Program-made: the position numbers and the translations under genes
Origin: Variovorax sp. dw_308
GTDB taxonomy: Bacteria; Pseudomonadota; Gammaproteobacteria; Burkholderiales; Burkholderiaceae_C
Length of the DNA stretch: 64,000 nucleotides
Direction: 5' to 3'
NCBI RefSeq assembly: GCF_019207085.1
Contig: NZ_JAATOM010000002.1
Span: 496,001 to 560,000, forward strand
Shown: positions 63,595 to 64,000 of the stretch, piece by piece
Position numbering within the stretch: the stretch's first letter is position 1
Layout of the letters: each line of letters starts with the position of its first letter
Notes under the pieces: model-generated
Told to the model about the DNA's origin: nothing
What the model saw: only the letters and a program-made list of their open reading frames with translations
Databases searched by the model: none

Positions 63595-63610
63595 GGCAGT
63601 GAGGGTTTCG

Positions 63611-64000
63611 TCAACGCGGAGGCAGGCGGATCGCGCCGTCCAGGCGAATCACTTCGCCGTTGAGCATGTCGTTCTCGATGATGTGGCGGGCCAGGCTGGC
63701 GTAGTCCGCGGGCCGGCCGAGCCGCGATGGAAAGGGCACGCTGGCGGCCAGTGCGTCCTGCACCTCCTGCGGCATGCCGAACAGCATGGGCGTGCCGAAG
63801 ATTCCAGGTGCAATCGTCATGTTGCGAATCCCCAGGCGTGCAAGGTCACGCGCGATGGGCAAGGTCATCCCGACCACGCCACCCTTCGACGCGCTGTAGG
63901 CAGCCTGCCCGATCTGGCCGTCATAGGCGGCAACCGAGGCCGTCGAGATCAGCACGCCGCGCTCGCCCGTGGGCTCGGGCTCGTTCCTGGACATGGCATC
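63611..64000 (-). CDS. short-chain dehydrogenase, 3-hydroxyacyl-CoA dehydrogenase type 2-like, N-terminus outside window
   Basis: About 130 C-terminal residues of an SDR. The catalytic motif is [23 protein letters not shown] (Tyr and Lys present), followed by [13 protein letters not shown] and [15 protein letters not shown]. This resembles HSD10-type 3-hydroxyacyl-CoA dehydrogenases. An internal Met near 63994 is not the start, since coding continues past the window end. Confidence 0.85.
   Translation of the reverse strand, partial: DAMSRNEPEPTGERGVLISTASVAAYDGQIGQAAYSASKGGVVGMTLPIARDLARLGIRNMTIAPGIFGTPMLFGMPQEVQDALAASVPFPSRLGRPADYASLARHIIENDMLNGEVIRLDGAIRLPPR

Overview
This is a GC-rich, gene-dense chromosomal window. 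Its gene content (a Liv-type importer with an embedded acyl-CoA synthetase, many CoA-ester genes, LysR and LacI regulators, an AlkB hydroxylase, a molybdenum hydroxylase) and its style (long runs of genes joined by ATGA stop/start overlaps) suggest a metabolically versatile Betaproteobacterium, probably of the Comamonadaceae (Variovorax-like). That placement is inference from gene families. No tRNA, rRNA, CRISPR array, prophage or transposase gene was seen.

Region 1 (1-18785, minus strand) is one long operon-like run read from livF down to an acyl-CoA synthetase cut by the window edge. It encodes a branched-chain-amino-acid-type ABC importer (LivF, LivG, LivH, LivM and a binding protein), two acyl-CoA synthetases, two enoyl-CoA hydratases, a PECR-like reductase, an AtuA-like protein, a TetR regulator, a biotin-dependent acyl-CoA carboxylase in three pieces, a nitronate monooxygenase-like protein and a DsbA-fold isomerase. 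Divergent from it (19138-22828, plus) are a third enoyl-CoA hydratase, another acyl-CoA synthetase and an isovaleryl-CoA-dehydrogenase-like enzyme. Together they look like an uptake and beta-oxidation/carboxylation pathway for a branched or isoprenoid-type acid, related in content to the Atu/Liu pathways; the substrate is not known.

Two unusual elements lie in this region. Three copies of a 62-bp unit encoding a 21-residue peptide (core PEGARTAAR) sit between genes, each joined to both neighbours by stop/start overlaps and each ending in a Shine-Dalgarno-like sequence. A 161-bp palindromic, MITE-like element lies exactly where the carboxylase alpha chain is split into biotin carboxylase and biotin-carrier halves.

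Region 2 (22902-41291) is mixed: a UvrA paralogue, an acidic protein next to a hexanucleotide repeat, a PQQ-type sugar dehydrogenase, a DUF3175 protein, a ThDP-dependent pyruvate-oxidase-like enzyme, a very large Lhr-type helicase, a three-subunit xanthine-dehydrogenase-family enzyme, a lipoprotein, an NnrU-like membrane protein, a glutathione S-transferase and a DUF72 protein.

Region 3 (41334-48234) is a catabolic operon with a GAF protein, a VOC protein, an alpha/beta hydrolase, a nitrate/sulfonate-type ABC importer and a FAD monooxygenase, controlled by a divergent LysR. Then come AlkB, a PHA-granule-associated protein, an S1/P1 nuclease and a Tat-exported amidohydrolase.

Region 4 (52981-60078) is a LacI regulon: a polar-amino-acid-type ABC importer, a 2-keto-3-deoxygluconate-kinase-like enzyme and the regulator in one operon, and an AroE-like dehydrogenase plus a 2-hydroxyacid dehydrogenase in a second. 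Both promoters carry the same 14-bp palindrome TGAAACCGGTTTCA. The window closes with an NAD-dependent epimerase-like protein, a divergent LysR, an acyl-CoA dehydrogenase and a truncated short-chain dehydrogenase.
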